From positions 1 through 51,646 of the forward strand of contig JACKIB010000028.1 of assembly GCA_020638695.1 (NCBI GenBank): a DNA stretch of 51,646 nucleotides, written 5' to 3'. Within the stretch, counting starts at the first letter, position 1. Each line of letters starts with the position of its first letter. A program made the position numbers and the translations under genes. Origin of the DNA: Planctomycetota bacterium (GTDB lineage Bacteria; Planctomycetota; UBA1135; UBA2386). The notes beneath the pieces were generated by a model. It was not told the DNA's origin and did not search any database. It was given only the letters and a program-made list of their open reading frames with translations. This document shows positions 25,887 to 34,585 of this stretch, piece by piece.

Positions 25887-27737
25887 TCAGCGGCGGACGA
25901 ACACCCCGAAGTTCTCGCGCGCCAACCGTTCCATGAACGCCGCGCCCTTGCCGGTCCCGGTGAACACGGTGTTGATGCGGATCTTCTGGTAGCGGTTGAT
26001 GTTGCGCACCAGCTCGAGGATCTGCGCCGGGTCTTCGATTTCCGAGGCCGACGGCTCACCGTCCGACAGCAGGAAGACTTCGTCGACGCGGTTCTTGATC
26101 CGTTGCCCGAATGACTGCTGCGACGCCTTGAGCACGTGCAGCAGCGCCGCGAACACATTGGTGCCGCCGCTCGGTTGCACCCGCGACAGGGCCTCGGTCA
26201 AGGTCGTGAACGACTGTGGGCCGACCTGCACGGGGTCGTGGTTCCACACCCGCACGTGCGAAGCGAAGGTGACCAGGTGGTAGCGCGTTCCCGTGGGGAT
26301 GCCCTGCACCGCGTTGAGGACCTGCTGCTTGGCTGCGTCGAGTCGACTCGGTGGCCGCTCGTCGTCGTCCCCGCGCCTGCGTGACTTGTCGGTGTTGCCC
26401 TTGCGGGGTTTGCGCGGCACGGCGGTGCCCTGCGCCACCGGGTTCTTCATGCTCCCCGAGGTATCGATCACGAACACGATCTCGCGCCCCTCGATGCCGA
26501 TCCCGAAGAACGTGCCCGTGGTGGTCGCGAAACGGTTGCGGCCGCGCTGCCGGTAGGGTGCAACCAGTTGGATCCGGTCCTTCTCCTGCTCCCAGAACGC
26601 GTGCCAACGGTTCGGGTCCTTCGGCAACAGAGCTCCGGTGGTCTCCCGCAGCGTCTTGAACACCTCCCCGGCGAGCACCGGCGAGGCATCCTTGTTGACT
26701 ACCCCGAGCAACGGGTCGATCTCGGCCTGCGCGGCGCGCAGCAGTCCGATCAGCTGGGGGATCGCTTCCTTCACCGGGTAGCGGCGTTGTAGCGCCACCA
26801 GACTCATGTCGTTGCGCCAGCCCCTCCGGCCGAGCATCGGCAGCAGCAGACGCATCACGTGGAGTCCGCGGGCCATCGCCACTTCGCTGTCGTCGCCCTT
26901 CAGGGTGTTCTCGATGGCAGAAACCAACCCCATGACCACCATCGGGTGCGGCTCCGCTGCGGCGCGCCTGGCCAAGGCGTAGAGCAGGTGGCTGGGGCGC
27001 CGTACCGCGAGCGCCTCGGCGGCGGCGAGCCGCACCCGCGCGTCGGGGTCGGCCAGGCACTTCTCCAGCAGCACGAGGAACACCGAGTTCGGCTTGCTGC
27101 CGAGCAACCGGACCGCTGCCACCCGGCGCATCACCAGGGCGGTGGCGCGGATCTCGACCTCGCTGGTCGCCTGCTCCGCGTCGGGGGTCGGTCCGGCCAC
27201 CACCGGCTCCACTTCCACCGCCGGGGCCTCACCCAACCCGCGCGCGACTTGCTGGATGTGGTGCCATACTTCGAACGCGTCCGAGCGCGCCAGCGCGAAG
27301 TGACCGAGCTCGCGCATCTGCACGGCACGCGGCGAGTAGAGGTCGTGGGCGTAGCCAACAGCGGCCAGTCCCAACAGCGCCTCGACCACCTCGCGTCCCG
27401 GCGCGAGCTCCGCGACCGCGACCAGGCGGTGCAGCAGTGTGAGGTGGCGCGTCTGCGACTTCAGCGGCGGCAGGCGCAGGATGCCGGCCTCGACCGCGAC
27501 TTGGATGTAGCGTTGGTCAGGCTTGGCGCCGGCGGCCAGCTTGACCTGCCCGCGTGGATCCAGCAGTCCGCGTTCGTAGCTCTCGACGAACACCTGGATC
27601 GCCCGCGCGGCGACGCGGGCGCGGTGCGCCAGGGCAGTCCTGTCGGCAGGTTTGTCCTGGCTCGGGGCGTGCGCCGCCCAAGGCAGGGTGGCGCAGAGAA
27701 GGACGATGGGGTGGAGCAGGCAGGTCGGTCGGAGCAA
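25887..27737 (-). CDS. Exported HEAT/VWA-domain protein
   Basis: A 616-residue protein using a TTG start at 27737. The choice rests on AGGAGG exactly 5 nt upstream and on the signal peptide that then begins at residue 1 (L-L-H-P-I-V-L-L-C-A-T-L-P-W-A-A-H-A). The longer ATG frame to 27869 has a Pro/Arg-rich leader. Residues about 180-300 contain HEAT-like helices, and about 420-610 form a von Willebrand A domain with an intact MIDAS motif, D-T-S-G-S at about 425, then a threonine in G-G-T-N and D-G-E-P. A basic linker rich in Lys and Arg interrupts the VWA fold after the first strand. It probably binds partner proteins through a metal ion outside the cytoplasm. Confidence 0.8.
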   Translation of the reverse strand: MLRPTCLLHPIVLLCATLPWAAHAPSQDKPADRTALAHRARVAARAIQVFVESYERGLLDPRGQVKLAAGAKPDQRYIQVAVEAGILRLPPLKSQTRHLTLLHRLVAVAELAPGREVVEALLGLAAVGYAHDLYSPRAVQMRELGHFALARSDAFEVWHHIQQVARGLGEAPAVEVEPVVAGPTPDAEQATSEVEIRATALVMRRVAAVRLLGSKPNSVFLVLLEKCLADPDARVRLAAAEALAVRRPSHLLYALARRAAAEPHPMVVMGLVSAIENTLKGDDSEVAMARGLHVMRLLLPMLGRRGWRNDMSLVALQRRYPVKEAIPQLIGLLRAAQAEIDPLLGVVNKDASPVLAGEVFKTLRETTGALLPKDPNRWHAFWEQEKDRIQLVAPYRQRGRNRFATTTGTFFGIGIEGREIVFVIDTSGSMKNPVAQGTAVPRKPRKGNTDKSRRRGDDDERPPSRLDAAKQQVLNAVQGIPTGTRYHLVTFASHVRVWNHDPVQVGPQSFTTLTEALSRVQPSGGTNVFAALLHVLKASQQSFGQRIKNRVDEVFLLSDGEPSASEIEDPAQILELVRNINRYQKIRINTVFTGTGKGAAFMERLARENFGVFVRR

Positions 27738-27742
27738 GTGGA

Positions 27743-27748
27743 CCTCCT
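27743..27748 (-). promoter_or_regulatory. Shine-Dalgarno that fixes a TTG start
   Basis: AGGAGG on the minus strand, 5 nt before the TTG at 27737. It is one of the best ribosome-binding sites in the window and is the reason for choosing the non-ATG start of the VWA gene. Confidence 0.7.
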
Positions 27749-27935
27749 CTCGGAGCGACGACCGGGGGCGGCGCCGAGTATAGCCCTGGGCGTGCGGGAG
27801 GGGGTGGTCGGATGGGTGAGCCCCGCTGCAGTCAGGGCATCGCAGCGGCCCGCTCGACGACGAGGGCAACCACTCGACTCCGGACGAGAACCGCGTCGTC
27901 GATCCGAGCAGTGTCCGCCTCGCGGACCCCCGACC

Positions 27936-28172
27936 TCAGTACCCGTTCAGCTCCCCGTACCCCTCGTCATCCTCTCCCTCGGCGCGCGCCAGCGCCTCGT
28001 CGACGCAGTAGAAGTAGTCGAGCAGCACGCGCCCGTAGCGGGGATTCTCCGGCTCCAGGCGCACGAAGTTCTGCATCAGGGCCTGCGCCATGATGAACCG
28101 CTTCTCCAGCTCGCGCAGGGTCTCGGCTTCTTCGGGCGACAGACGGGAGAGGAGCTGTTCGAAGGCATTCAT
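27936..28172 (-). CDS. Small acidic protein of unknown function
   Basis: A 78-residue, Glu-rich, mostly helical protein (L-S-P-E-E-A-E-T-L-R-E-L-E at about residues 11-23, acidic C-terminus E-G-E-D-D-E-G). It has no signal peptide, cysteine pair or recognised domain. It lies 10 nt downstream of the cytochrome c lipoprotein gene and 198 nt upstream of the VWA gene on the same strand, so it probably belongs to the same transcript. The compact frame and intergenic spacing support it as a real gene. Confidence 0.6.
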   Translation of the reverse strand: MNAFEQLLSRLSPEEAETLRELEKRFIMAQALMQNFVRLEPENPRYGRVLLDYFYCVDEALARAEGEDDEGYGELNGY

Positions 28173-28182
28173 GGATGTCCGA

Positions 28183-28692
28183 CTACTTGCCGCCGAGCTT
28201 GCGGATGTGGGCGACCAGCGCGTAGATCACGCCGTCCGGTAGGTCGTACGCGGCCATTGCCGCGCTCAAGCCGTTCGCGGCGCCGCCTTTGCGGATCACC
28301 TGGAACAGCTGCTCGTCGGTCTTCTCCTTCTGGAACTTGGCGTCGGTGAAGTCGCGCGGGCGCGGCTTGAGCGCCAGGCCGGCGAGGCCGTCACCCTTGC
28401 CCTTGTCGCCGTGGCAGGTCGAGCAGGTCACCCACTGCATGCGCGCCTGGCGCCGTTCGGCCGCGGTGAAGCGCGGCGCCGGCTCGGGGGCCTTGGGCTC
28501 GGCGGTGGGCTTGCTGGCGACGGGCGCGCTGGCAGCCGACCCGACCGTTGGGGCGGCCGCCGCCGGGCTGGTCACCGGTGTGGCCGCGGCCGGTCCGGGT
28601 GGAGTCTGGCCGGTCTTGGGGGGTGCCGGGGGCCCCTTCTCGGAGCAGGCGGCGAACACGGCGAACAGGATGACGAACAGCGCGGAGCGCAT
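28183..28692 (-). CDS. Cytochrome c lipoprotein
   Basis: A 169-residue protein. From the ATG at 28692 it has a lipoprotein signal ending F-A-A-C with Cys16 as the lipid-attachment site. A long Pro/Ala/Lys-rich tether follows (about residues 17-75), then a class I cytochrome c domain with heme motif C90-S-T-C-H94 and a probable axial Met in S-A-A-M. The ORF extends nine codons further upstream, but those residues would spoil the signal peptide. It should be an electron carrier anchored to a membrane and facing the periplasm. Confidence 0.85.
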   Translation of the reverse strand: MRSALFVILFAVFAACSEKGPPAPPKTGQTPPGPAAATPVTSPAAAAPTVGSAASAPVASKPTAEPKAPEPAPRFTAAERRQARMQWVTCSTCHGDKGKGDGLAGLALKPRPRDFTDAKFQKEKTDEQLFQVIRKGGAANGLSAAMAAYDLPDGVIYALVAHIRKLGGK

Positions 28693-29076
28693 GTGTGGAT
28701 CGGCTGGGGCGGCCCGCATCAGGTCGAGAAGGTGTCCAGGATCGCGGTTCTGGTCCCGGCGGGTAGGGCGACCGCCGAAAGGAGGAGAGCGGGTAGGCTA
28801 CCTGCAGCGCACCGTGGAATCGCCGCCGATCTACCCGGGAATCCACCGTCCAGCGCCTGCGCTCTCGCTGGCGCGTGGGCGCGCCAGCCATGACGCGCCG
28901 AAGTCGGGCGCGCACGCGTCGGGACCATCGCATCGGGGGATCGAGGGCGGCGCCACGCGGGTGCGCGGCGGTGCCGCGGATCCGCCGTGGACGACCGAGA
29001 ATAATCCCGCGCACCCAGGCATCGGCTCCCCGGAGCCTGTGCCCGCCCATGATCGACCCGAGTCGGAGCCTGACCG
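28693..29076. other. Divergent intergenic region with a strong hairpin
   Basis: A 384-nt gap between the divergent cytochrome lipoprotein and sigma-factor genes, which must hold both promoters. The clearest structure is a perfect 9-bp stem, GCTGGCGCG at 28867-28875 and CGCGCCAGC at 28880-28888, with a TGGG loop. I could not identify -35/-10 elements with confidence and see no gene or terminal-repeat element here. Confidence 0.45.
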
Positions 29077-29589
29077 TTGACCGAGCAGAAGCTCGCCCCC
29101 GAGCAGGTCGAGGAGCTGTACCGGCAGCACGCCGCCGCCCTGCGGCGCTTCCTGCTGGGTGTGCTGCGCGACCGCGACCGGGCGGACGAGGCGCTCCAGC
29201 AGACCTTCATTCGGGTGATGGAGAAGGGGCACACGGCGGACGCTGAGAGCATGCGAGGCTGGATCTACAAGGTGGCATTCCACAGCGCGATGGCCCTGCG
29301 CCGCCAGCAAGCGGCCGGCGACCGCGCGGTGGCGAACCTGGCGCTGGACCCGAGCTTGCTGCGCGCCGGGCCGGCCGCGGACCAGGACCTCCTGGCCGAC
29401 GAGGACCTGCGCCGGGCGCGGGCGGCGCTCGGCGAGCTGCCTGAAGCGCAGCGCGAAGTGGTCCGGCGGCGCTTCGTCGAGGGGCAGACCTTCGCGCAGA
29501 TCGCCACCGCGCTCGGCGTTCCGTTGGGCACCGCGCTGACCCGAATGCGCCTGGCGCTCGACAAGTTGCGCCGGAGGCTCGAACCATGA
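29077..29589 (+). CDS. ECF-type RNA polymerase sigma factor (sigma-70 family)
   Basis: A 170-residue sigma factor. Region 2 shows Y-R-Q-H-A-A-A-L-R-R-F-L, A-D-E-A-L-Q-Q-T-F-I-R-V and W-I-Y-K-V-A-F-H-S-A. Region 4 shows L-P-E-A-Q-R-E-V-V-R-R-R-F-V-E-G, then A-Q-I-A-T-A-L-G-V-P-L-G-T-A-L-T-R-M-R. The start is TTG at 29077; no ATG is available in this frame. The next gene overlaps it (ATGA), and the product is predicted to be its anti-sigma factor. It heads the DUF1549/DUF1501 operon and probably regulates it. Confidence 0.9.
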   Translation: MTEQKLAPEQVEELYRQHAAALRRFLLGVLRDRDRADEALQQTFIRVMEKGHTADAESMRGWIYKVAFHSAMALRRQQAAGDRAVANLALDPSLLRAGPAADQDLLADEDLRRARAALGELPEAQREVVRRRFVEGQTFAQIATALGVPLGTALTRMRLALDKLRRRLEP

Positions 29590-30137
29590 CGGCTCCCCAC
29601 GACCTCGACTTCACCGCGGTGCGGTACGTCACGGGTGAACTCGACGCTGCCGAAGTGTCGGCGTTCGAGGCCCGACTCGGCGAGGACCAGGCGGCGCGCG
29701 ATGCCGTCTCCCGTGCCGTGTTCTGGGCGACCGCAGCCGTGCAGGAGCACGCCGACGATCGCCTCGTCGCCCGTCCGACAGAACGCGCGCGACCGCGCCG
29801 TCTGGTCGGCGCTGCCGCGGCGGCTGCGCTCGTGCTGGTGGCGGCGGGCGCGTACGCGACATGGCGCTTGCTCGGCAGCCGCCCGGCGCCGGGCGCCGGC
29901 GTCGTCGATCGGGCGCGCACCGAACCGGCCACGAATGCCGACCGTGCCCAGGCGCTGGTGCTGCGGTGGGTGGAACTCGGGGAGGCCACCGAGGCATCGC
30001 TGCCCGGCGAGTTCACTGCGCCGGGCAACGGCTCGCTGGCCGCCGATGCGGAGTTGGCCCTCGACTCGTCGGAGCCGCCGAGTGAAGACCTGGCGGCCGC
30101 GCCTTCCTGGTTGATGAAAGCGCTGGCGGAGAAATGA
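29586..30137 (+). CDS. Membrane anti-sigma factor
   Basis: A 183-residue protein overlapping the sigma-factor stop by 4 nt. The N-terminal motif Y-V-T-G-E-L-D-A-A-E followed by F-E-A-R-L is typical of the sigma-binding region of anti-sigma factors. A single transmembrane helix lies at about residues 72-95, and a short acidic outer domain follows. It has no cysteines for a zinc finger. It should hold the cognate sigma factor inactive at the membrane until a signal arrives from outside. Confidence 0.75.
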   Translation: MTAPHDLDFTAVRYVTGELDAAEVSAFEARLGEDQAARDAVSRAVFWATAAVQEHADDRLVARPTERARPRRLVGAAAAAALVLVAAGAYATWRLLGSRPAPGAGVVDRARTEPATNADRAQALVLRWVELGEATEASLPGEFTAPGNGSLAADAELALDSSEPPSEDLAAAPSWLMKALAEK

Positions 30138-30967
30138 GCATGTTGGAACAACTTCGGATCCTCGCTCACTTGTCGCTCGCTTGCTGGCTGGGCACCGCGT
30201 CGCTCGCCGGCCAGGGCGGGACCGGGGCGATCCTGGCGAAGCCGGGTTCGGGCGGATCGTCCGCCGCCACCGCCCAGGAGGCGCCGCCGAAGAAGACCGA
30301 GCAGAACGCGCAGGAAAAGGCACAGGAGAAGCCCCAATCCCAGCCGCAATCCGCCGTGCAGCAGAAGGAGGAACAGCGGGCGCGCAACCACATCGCCGCC
30401 GCGTTCCCGCAGACCCGTCAGCTGCTCGGCTACCTCAACCGTGTCGACGCGGCCGCGTTCCGCGCCGTGCTCGACCACAGCACGCGACTGGCGCGCCGCC
30501 GAGAAGCGGTGGCCCTCAACCTCGCCAAGCAGCACCATCCCGAGCTCGCGGAGCTGATCCGTCGCCTGCGTCGTCGCTTCCCCAAGGCGTACGAAGCGGC
30601 GATCCGCGAACTCCACGCCGACCTCGCCAACCTGCAGCGCGCCCGCCAGAGCGGGGAGGACGACTACCAAGCGGCGTTGGCGGAGTGGAAGGCGCGCTCC
30701 CAGGTGCGGCTGATCGCCGCCCGATTGGCGCCGCACGAGCTTCCGGAGCACCGTGACGAACTCCGGGCGCTGTTGGCGCAGGGCGAAGCGGCCAAGCGCC
30801 GGCAGGTGCAGCAGCAGATCGAACGCTACCGGCGGCAGATCGAGCGGCTGCAACGACGCCTCGAACAGGACTCCGCGCAAGCCGTCGATCAGCGGCTGCG
30901 CCAGGTCGAGAAGCAGATCCACCAGAAAGCCCGCACCCAGAAGGCCCGCACGCAGAAGCGGAGATGA
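30134..30967 (+). CDS. Exported coiled-coil protein
   Basis: A 277-residue protein with a signal peptide (L-S-L-A-C-W-L-G-T-A-S-L-A-G before Q-G-G). A Gln/Lys/Glu-rich linker (about 48-78) and almost continuous amphipathic helix to the C-terminus follow; the last 80 residues are Arg/Gln-rich coiled coil. The heptad-rich periplasmic layout resembles Spy/CpxP-like or structural proteins, but no family motif is firm. It overlaps both neighbours by 4 nt (ATGA), so it is made with the sigma/anti-sigma pair and the DUF1549 protein. It may pair with the coiled-coil insertions in that protein. Confidence 0.65.
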   Translation: MSMLEQLRILAHLSLACWLGTASLAGQGGTGAILAKPGSGGSSAATAQEAPPKKTEQNAQEKAQEKPQSQPQSAVQQKEEQRARNHIAAAFPQTRQLLGYLNRVDAAAFRAVLDHSTRLARRREAVALNLAKQHHPELAELIRRLRRRFPKAYEAAIRELHADLANLQRARQSGEDDYQAALAEWKARSQVRLIAARLAPHELPEHRDELRALLAQGEAAKRRQVQQQIERYRRQIERLQRRLEQDSAQAVDQRLRQVEKQIHQKARTQKARTQKRR

Positions 30968-33198
30968 CCATGAAGCTGCACTTTCCCCTGTTGTCCTCGG
31001 CTGCCGTGCTGCTGGGCATCGTTCCGCAGAATCCCGACGAGCCACCCGCCGCGGAGCCGACCGCGACGGCGCCTGTGGTTCCGGGTGGCGTGAGTGTCGC
31101 GGCGGCCGCGAGTCGCATCGACGCGCTGGTCGAGGCGCAGATCCGCCGCGCCGGGCAGCGTGCCAACCCGCGCGCCGACGATGCTGCGTTCCTGCGGCGC
31201 ACCTACCTGGGGTTGGCCGGGCGCATCCCGACCCTGAGCGAGACCACCGCGTTCCTCGGCTCGCAGGATCACGACAAGCGGGCTCGCCTGATCGACTCGC
31301 TGATCGGGTCGCCGGGCTACCAGAGCCACATGTTCAACTTCTGGGCTGACCTGTTGCGGGTGAAGAGCCGCCTCAACAACCAGGTGTCGGGCGAGCCGTT
31401 CATCCACTTCATCAAGCAGTCGATCGCCGACAACAAGCCGTACGACAAGTTCGTGCGGGAGATGCTGGTCGCCGAGGGACCGGCGCACGCCCAGGGCAAC
31501 GGTGCGACGGGGTTGCTGATGCGCGACCGCGGGATGCCGCTCGACAGCATGGCGAACACCGTGCGGGTGTTCCTCGGCACCCGTCTCGAGTGCGCACAGT
31601 GTCACGACCACCCGTTCGACAAGTGGAAGCAGAAGGACTTCTACGAGATGGCGGCGTTCGCCGGGGGGGTGGCGTACCGCGCTCAGCTCGACCGCGAGCA
31701 GGCGCCGGCGCTGGCCGAGGTGGCGAAGGAGCTGCGCGACAAGCGCGACCGCCAGGGTCTGCAGGCGCTCGGGCGACTGGTGCGCGGGGTGCAGAGCGGG
31801 ATCTCGGGCACCGGCACCGGGCTCATTCGGTTGCCGAAGGACTACAAGTACGACAACGGCAAGGCGAATCAGCTGGTTCGCGCCAAGGCGATCTTCGGCA
31901 CCTCGCCGGCGATTGCGGTCGCCGACCCGAACGCGCCCAAGGCCAAGCCCAAGACTGGCAGCAAGAGCAAGCGCAAGTCGTGGCGCGAGCGGCAGCGTGA
32001 ACGGCAGGAAGCGCAGCGTCGCCAGCGGGAGATGCGCCAGCGGCGCAACCAAGTCGGTCAGCGCGGCGTCAAGACACGTGACGCGTTCGCCGACTGGCTG
32101 ACCGCCAAGTCGAATCCGCGCTTCACGCGGGTGATCGCCAATCGCATGTGGGAACAAGCGATGGGGCGAGCGCTGATCGAGCCGGTCGACAACTTGATGG
32201 ACAACACCAAGGCTTCCAACCAGAAGCTGATGGAGTACCTGGAGCAGCTGATGGTGCAGGTCGGCTACGACCTGCAGAAGTTCCAGCGCATCCTCTTCAA
32301 CACCGCGACCTTCCAGCGGCAGGTGACGCGCACCGAGGTGCCCTCCGACCAGACCTACCTGTTCCAGGGTCCGGTGCTGCGGCGGATGACCGCCGAGCAG
32401 ATCTGGGACTCGATGCTGACCTTCGTGGTGCCCGATCTCGACGCGACTCTGATGGCGCCGGGTGCCCGCGCCAAGCTCGTCTACGACGGCTTCGATCGGT
32501 TGGTCAAGCTCGACGCGGATCAGCTGCGGGACGAGGTGCAGAAGCAGAAGCTACGCTTCACCGACCCGAAGAAGTTCCGTGAGATGCAGCAGCGCGCCGG
32601 GCGGGATCGAGTGCAGAAGCTGGCGCGCGAGCGGCAGGCCAAGGCGCAGCAGCAGCGGGAGCAGCGAGACGCGCTCAACCAGAAGCTCGCCGCGGCGCGC
32701 AAGGCCGGCGACCGCCAGCAGATCACGGCACTCGAGGGCGAACTCGCACAGCTCCGCGGCAACGACGCGGCCCGTGCCGCGCTGCTCCGCAACCGCGGTC
32801 GCGGTCCCCGGGGGCGCACCGACGTGCTGTTGCGCGCCTCCGACTTGCCGGCGCCGGCGCCCGAGGGCCACTTCCTGCGTCGCTTCGGTCAGTCGGACCG
32901 CGACCAGATCCAGGACTCGCACACCGAGGCCAACGTGCCGCAGGTGCTGTCGCTGCTGAACGGGTTCCTCGACCGTCGTGTGCTGCCGATGTCGCGCACC
33001 GAGCTGATGCGCGGCATCTACACCGCGCCGGCGCCGGGCGACCGCGTCGACGCAGCGTACCTGTCGATCCTCAACCGGGCTCCGCGTGGCCGCGAGCGCG
33101 CGGTCTGGGTGGCCGAGATCGAGGCGGGCGGCCGCAAGGTGATCAAGGACATGGTCTGGACCCTCGTCAACTCCCACGAATTCCGCTTCATCCGCTGA
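30964..33198 (+). CDS. DUF1549/DUF1553 (PSCyt2/PSD1) domain protein
   Basis: A 744-residue planctomycete-specific exported protein. The DUF1549 part (about residues 50-270) contains C210-A-Q-C-H-D-H-P-F-D, a heme-like CxxCH motif that is standard in this domain. The DUF1553 part begins about residue 370 with F-A-D-W-L and R-V-I-A-N-R-M-W. Two unusual inserts are visible: a highly basic Arg/Gln/Lys helix at about 335-365, and a long coiled coil at about 538-600 inside DUF1553. The N-terminal PSCyt1 cytochrome domain often found in such proteins is absent and is encoded separately at 34586. The enzymatic role of the family is not established. Confidence 0.9.
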   Translation: MTMKLHFPLLSSAAVLLGIVPQNPDEPPAAEPTATAPVVPGGVSVAAAASRIDALVEAQIRRAGQRANPRADDAAFLRRTYLGLAGRIPTLSETTAFLGSQDHDKRARLIDSLIGSPGYQSHMFNFWADLLRVKSRLNNQVSGEPFIHFIKQSIADNKPYDKFVREMLVAEGPAHAQGNGATGLLMRDRGMPLDSMANTVRVFLGTRLECAQCHDHPFDKWKQKDFYEMAAFAGGVAYRAQLDREQAPALAEVAKELRDKRDRQGLQALGRLVRGVQSGISGTGTGLIRLPKDYKYDNGKANQLVRAKAIFGTSPAIAVADPNAPKAKPKTGSKSKRKSWRERQRERQEAQRRQREMRQRRNQVGQRGVKTRDAFADWLTAKSNPRFTRVIANRMWEQAMGRALIEPVDNLMDNTKASNQKLMEYLEQLMVQVGYDLQKFQRILFNTATFQRQVTRTEVPSDQTYLFQGPVLRRMTAEQIWDSMLTFVVPDLDATLMAPGARAKLVYDGFDRLVKLDADQLRDEVQKQKLRFTDPKKFREMQQRAGRDRVQKLARERQAKAQQQREQRDALNQKLAAARKAGDRQQITALEGELAQLRGNDAARAALLRNRGRGPRGRTDVLLRASDLPAPAPEGHFLRRFGQSDRDQIQDSHTEANVPQVLSLLNGFLDRRVLPMSRTELMRGIYTAPAPGDRVDAAYLSILNRAPRGRERAVWVAEIEAGGRKVIKDMVWTLVNSHEFRFIR

Positions 33199-33227
33199 CC
33201 GCGCAACCGCACCAGGAACACACAGTC

Positions 33228-34577
33228 ATGAGTATCCGAGACCTGTTCCGCCGCAGCGACGAGTGCTGCCGGCGTGACTTCATCGCCGGCGCGGCCAGCG
33301 GCCTGCTCGCGGTCGGTTCGATCCCCGTGCTCGGCCAGCTCGCCGCGGCACAGGACAAGCAAGACAAGCAGGGCAAGGGCGACCCGCGCAAGGCGCCGCC
33401 GGAGGGGCAGTTCCCGCTGCGTCCGGCCACCGCCAAGAGCGTGATCTACCTGTACATGAGCGGCGGCATGTCGCACATCGACACGTTCGACACCAAGCCC
33501 GGGGCCGACAACCAGGGGCCGATCGAGTCGATCAAGACCAACGCCGACGGGGTGCTGATCTCGCAGCACTTCCCGCAGCTCGCCAAGCACATGGACAAGG
33601 TCGCGGTGATCAACTCGCTGCAGTCCACCCAGGGTGCGCACGCGCAGGGCCGCTACTTCATGCACACCAGCTACCCGATGCGCGGCACGATCAAGCACCC
33701 GTCGATCGGTGCGTGGCTCAACCGCATGGCGGGCAAGACCAACCCGACGCTGCCGGCGCACGTCGGCGTGGGACTCGGTGCCAACATGGCCTCGGCCGGG
33801 TTCTTCGAGTCGAAGTACTCGCCGCTGCCGATCGGCAGCCCGGCCTCCGGCCTGCAGGACAGCAAGCGGCACAGCGGCGTCGACGAGGAGACGTTCCGTC
33901 GCCGGCTCGACCGCCTGGAGGAGATGAACCGCGCCTTCAAGAGCGAGTTCAACTACCGCAAGGTGCGCGGCTACGAGGACATGTATCACGAGGCGCTCGA
34001 CCTGATGCAGTCCGAGGACCTCGCGGCGTTCAACATCAACAAGGAGTCGGCCGAGCTGAAGGCGGCCTACGGCAACAACCAGTTCGGCCAGGGTTGCCTG
34101 TTGGCACGCCGATTGGTGGAGCACAACGTGCGGTTCGTCGAGGTGGTCAGCGGTGGTTGGGATACCCACACCAACAACTTCGAACGGATGGAGGACGCCT
34201 GCCCGGTGGTCGACCGGGCGATTGCCACGCTGCTGGCCGACCTCGAGGCGCGCGGGTTGCTCGAGGAGACCTTGGTGGTGCTGGCGACCGAGTTCGGCCG
34301 CTCGCCCGAGATCGTCAACAACGGCAACGGCCGTAACCACTACCCGAAAGCGTTCTCCGGCTTGCTCGCGGGTGGGGGCATCGTCGGTGGGCGCAAGTAC
34401 GGCAAGACCGACCGCCGCGGCGCAGAGGTGGTCGAGAATCCGGTGTCGGTGCCCGACTTCAACGCCACGATCGCCTACGCGCTCGGGCTGCCGCTCGACT
34501 TCATCGTGCATTCGCCGTCCGGCCGCCCGTTCCAGGTGGCACACAAGGGCAAGCCCGTGCGGGCGTTGTTCGGCTGA
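33228..34577 (+). CDS. DUF1501 family protein, Tat-exported
   Basis: A 449-residue protein of the DUF1501 family, which is structurally related to alkaline phosphatase/sulfatase enzymes. A twin-arginine signal is visible: R-R-D-F-I-A-G-A-A at about residues 15-23 and a hydrophobic stretch ending A-A-A-Q. Family landmarks are Y-L-Y-M-S-G-G-M-S-H-I-D-T-F-D, H-A-Q-G-R-Y, G-G-W-D-T-H-x-N, A-T-E-F-G-R-S-P and G-R-N-H-Y. It follows the DUF1549/DUF1553 gene after 29 nt, the arrangement seen throughout planctomycete genomes. The substrate is unknown. Confidence 0.9.
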   Translation: MSIRDLFRRSDECCRRDFIAGAASGLLAVGSIPVLGQLAAAQDKQDKQGKGDPRKAPPEGQFPLRPATAKSVIYLYMSGGMSHIDTFDTKPGADNQGPIESIKTNADGVLISQHFPQLAKHMDKVAVINSLQSTQGAHAQGRYFMHTSYPMRGTIKHPSIGAWLNRMAGKTNPTLPAHVGVGLGANMASAGFFESKYSPLPIGSPASGLQDSKRHSGVDEETFRRRLDRLEEMNRAFKSEFNYRKVRGYEDMYHEALDLMQSEDLAAFNINKESAELKAAYGNNQFGQGCLLARRLVEHNVRFVEVVSGGWDTHTNNFERMEDACPVVDRAIATLLADLEARGLLEETLVVLATEFGRSPEIVNNGNGRNHYPKAFSGLLAGGGIVGGRKYGKTDRRGAEVVENPVSVPDFNATIAYALGLPLDFIVHSPSGRPFQVAHKGKPVRALFG

Positions 34578-34585
34578 GGTATCCC

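Noticed and set aside
28867..28888. 9-bp hairpin as a small-RNA gene
   Set aside because: It is a lone short stem in GC-rich DNA without promoter, T-run or a second copy, so it is only mentioned within the intergenic entry.
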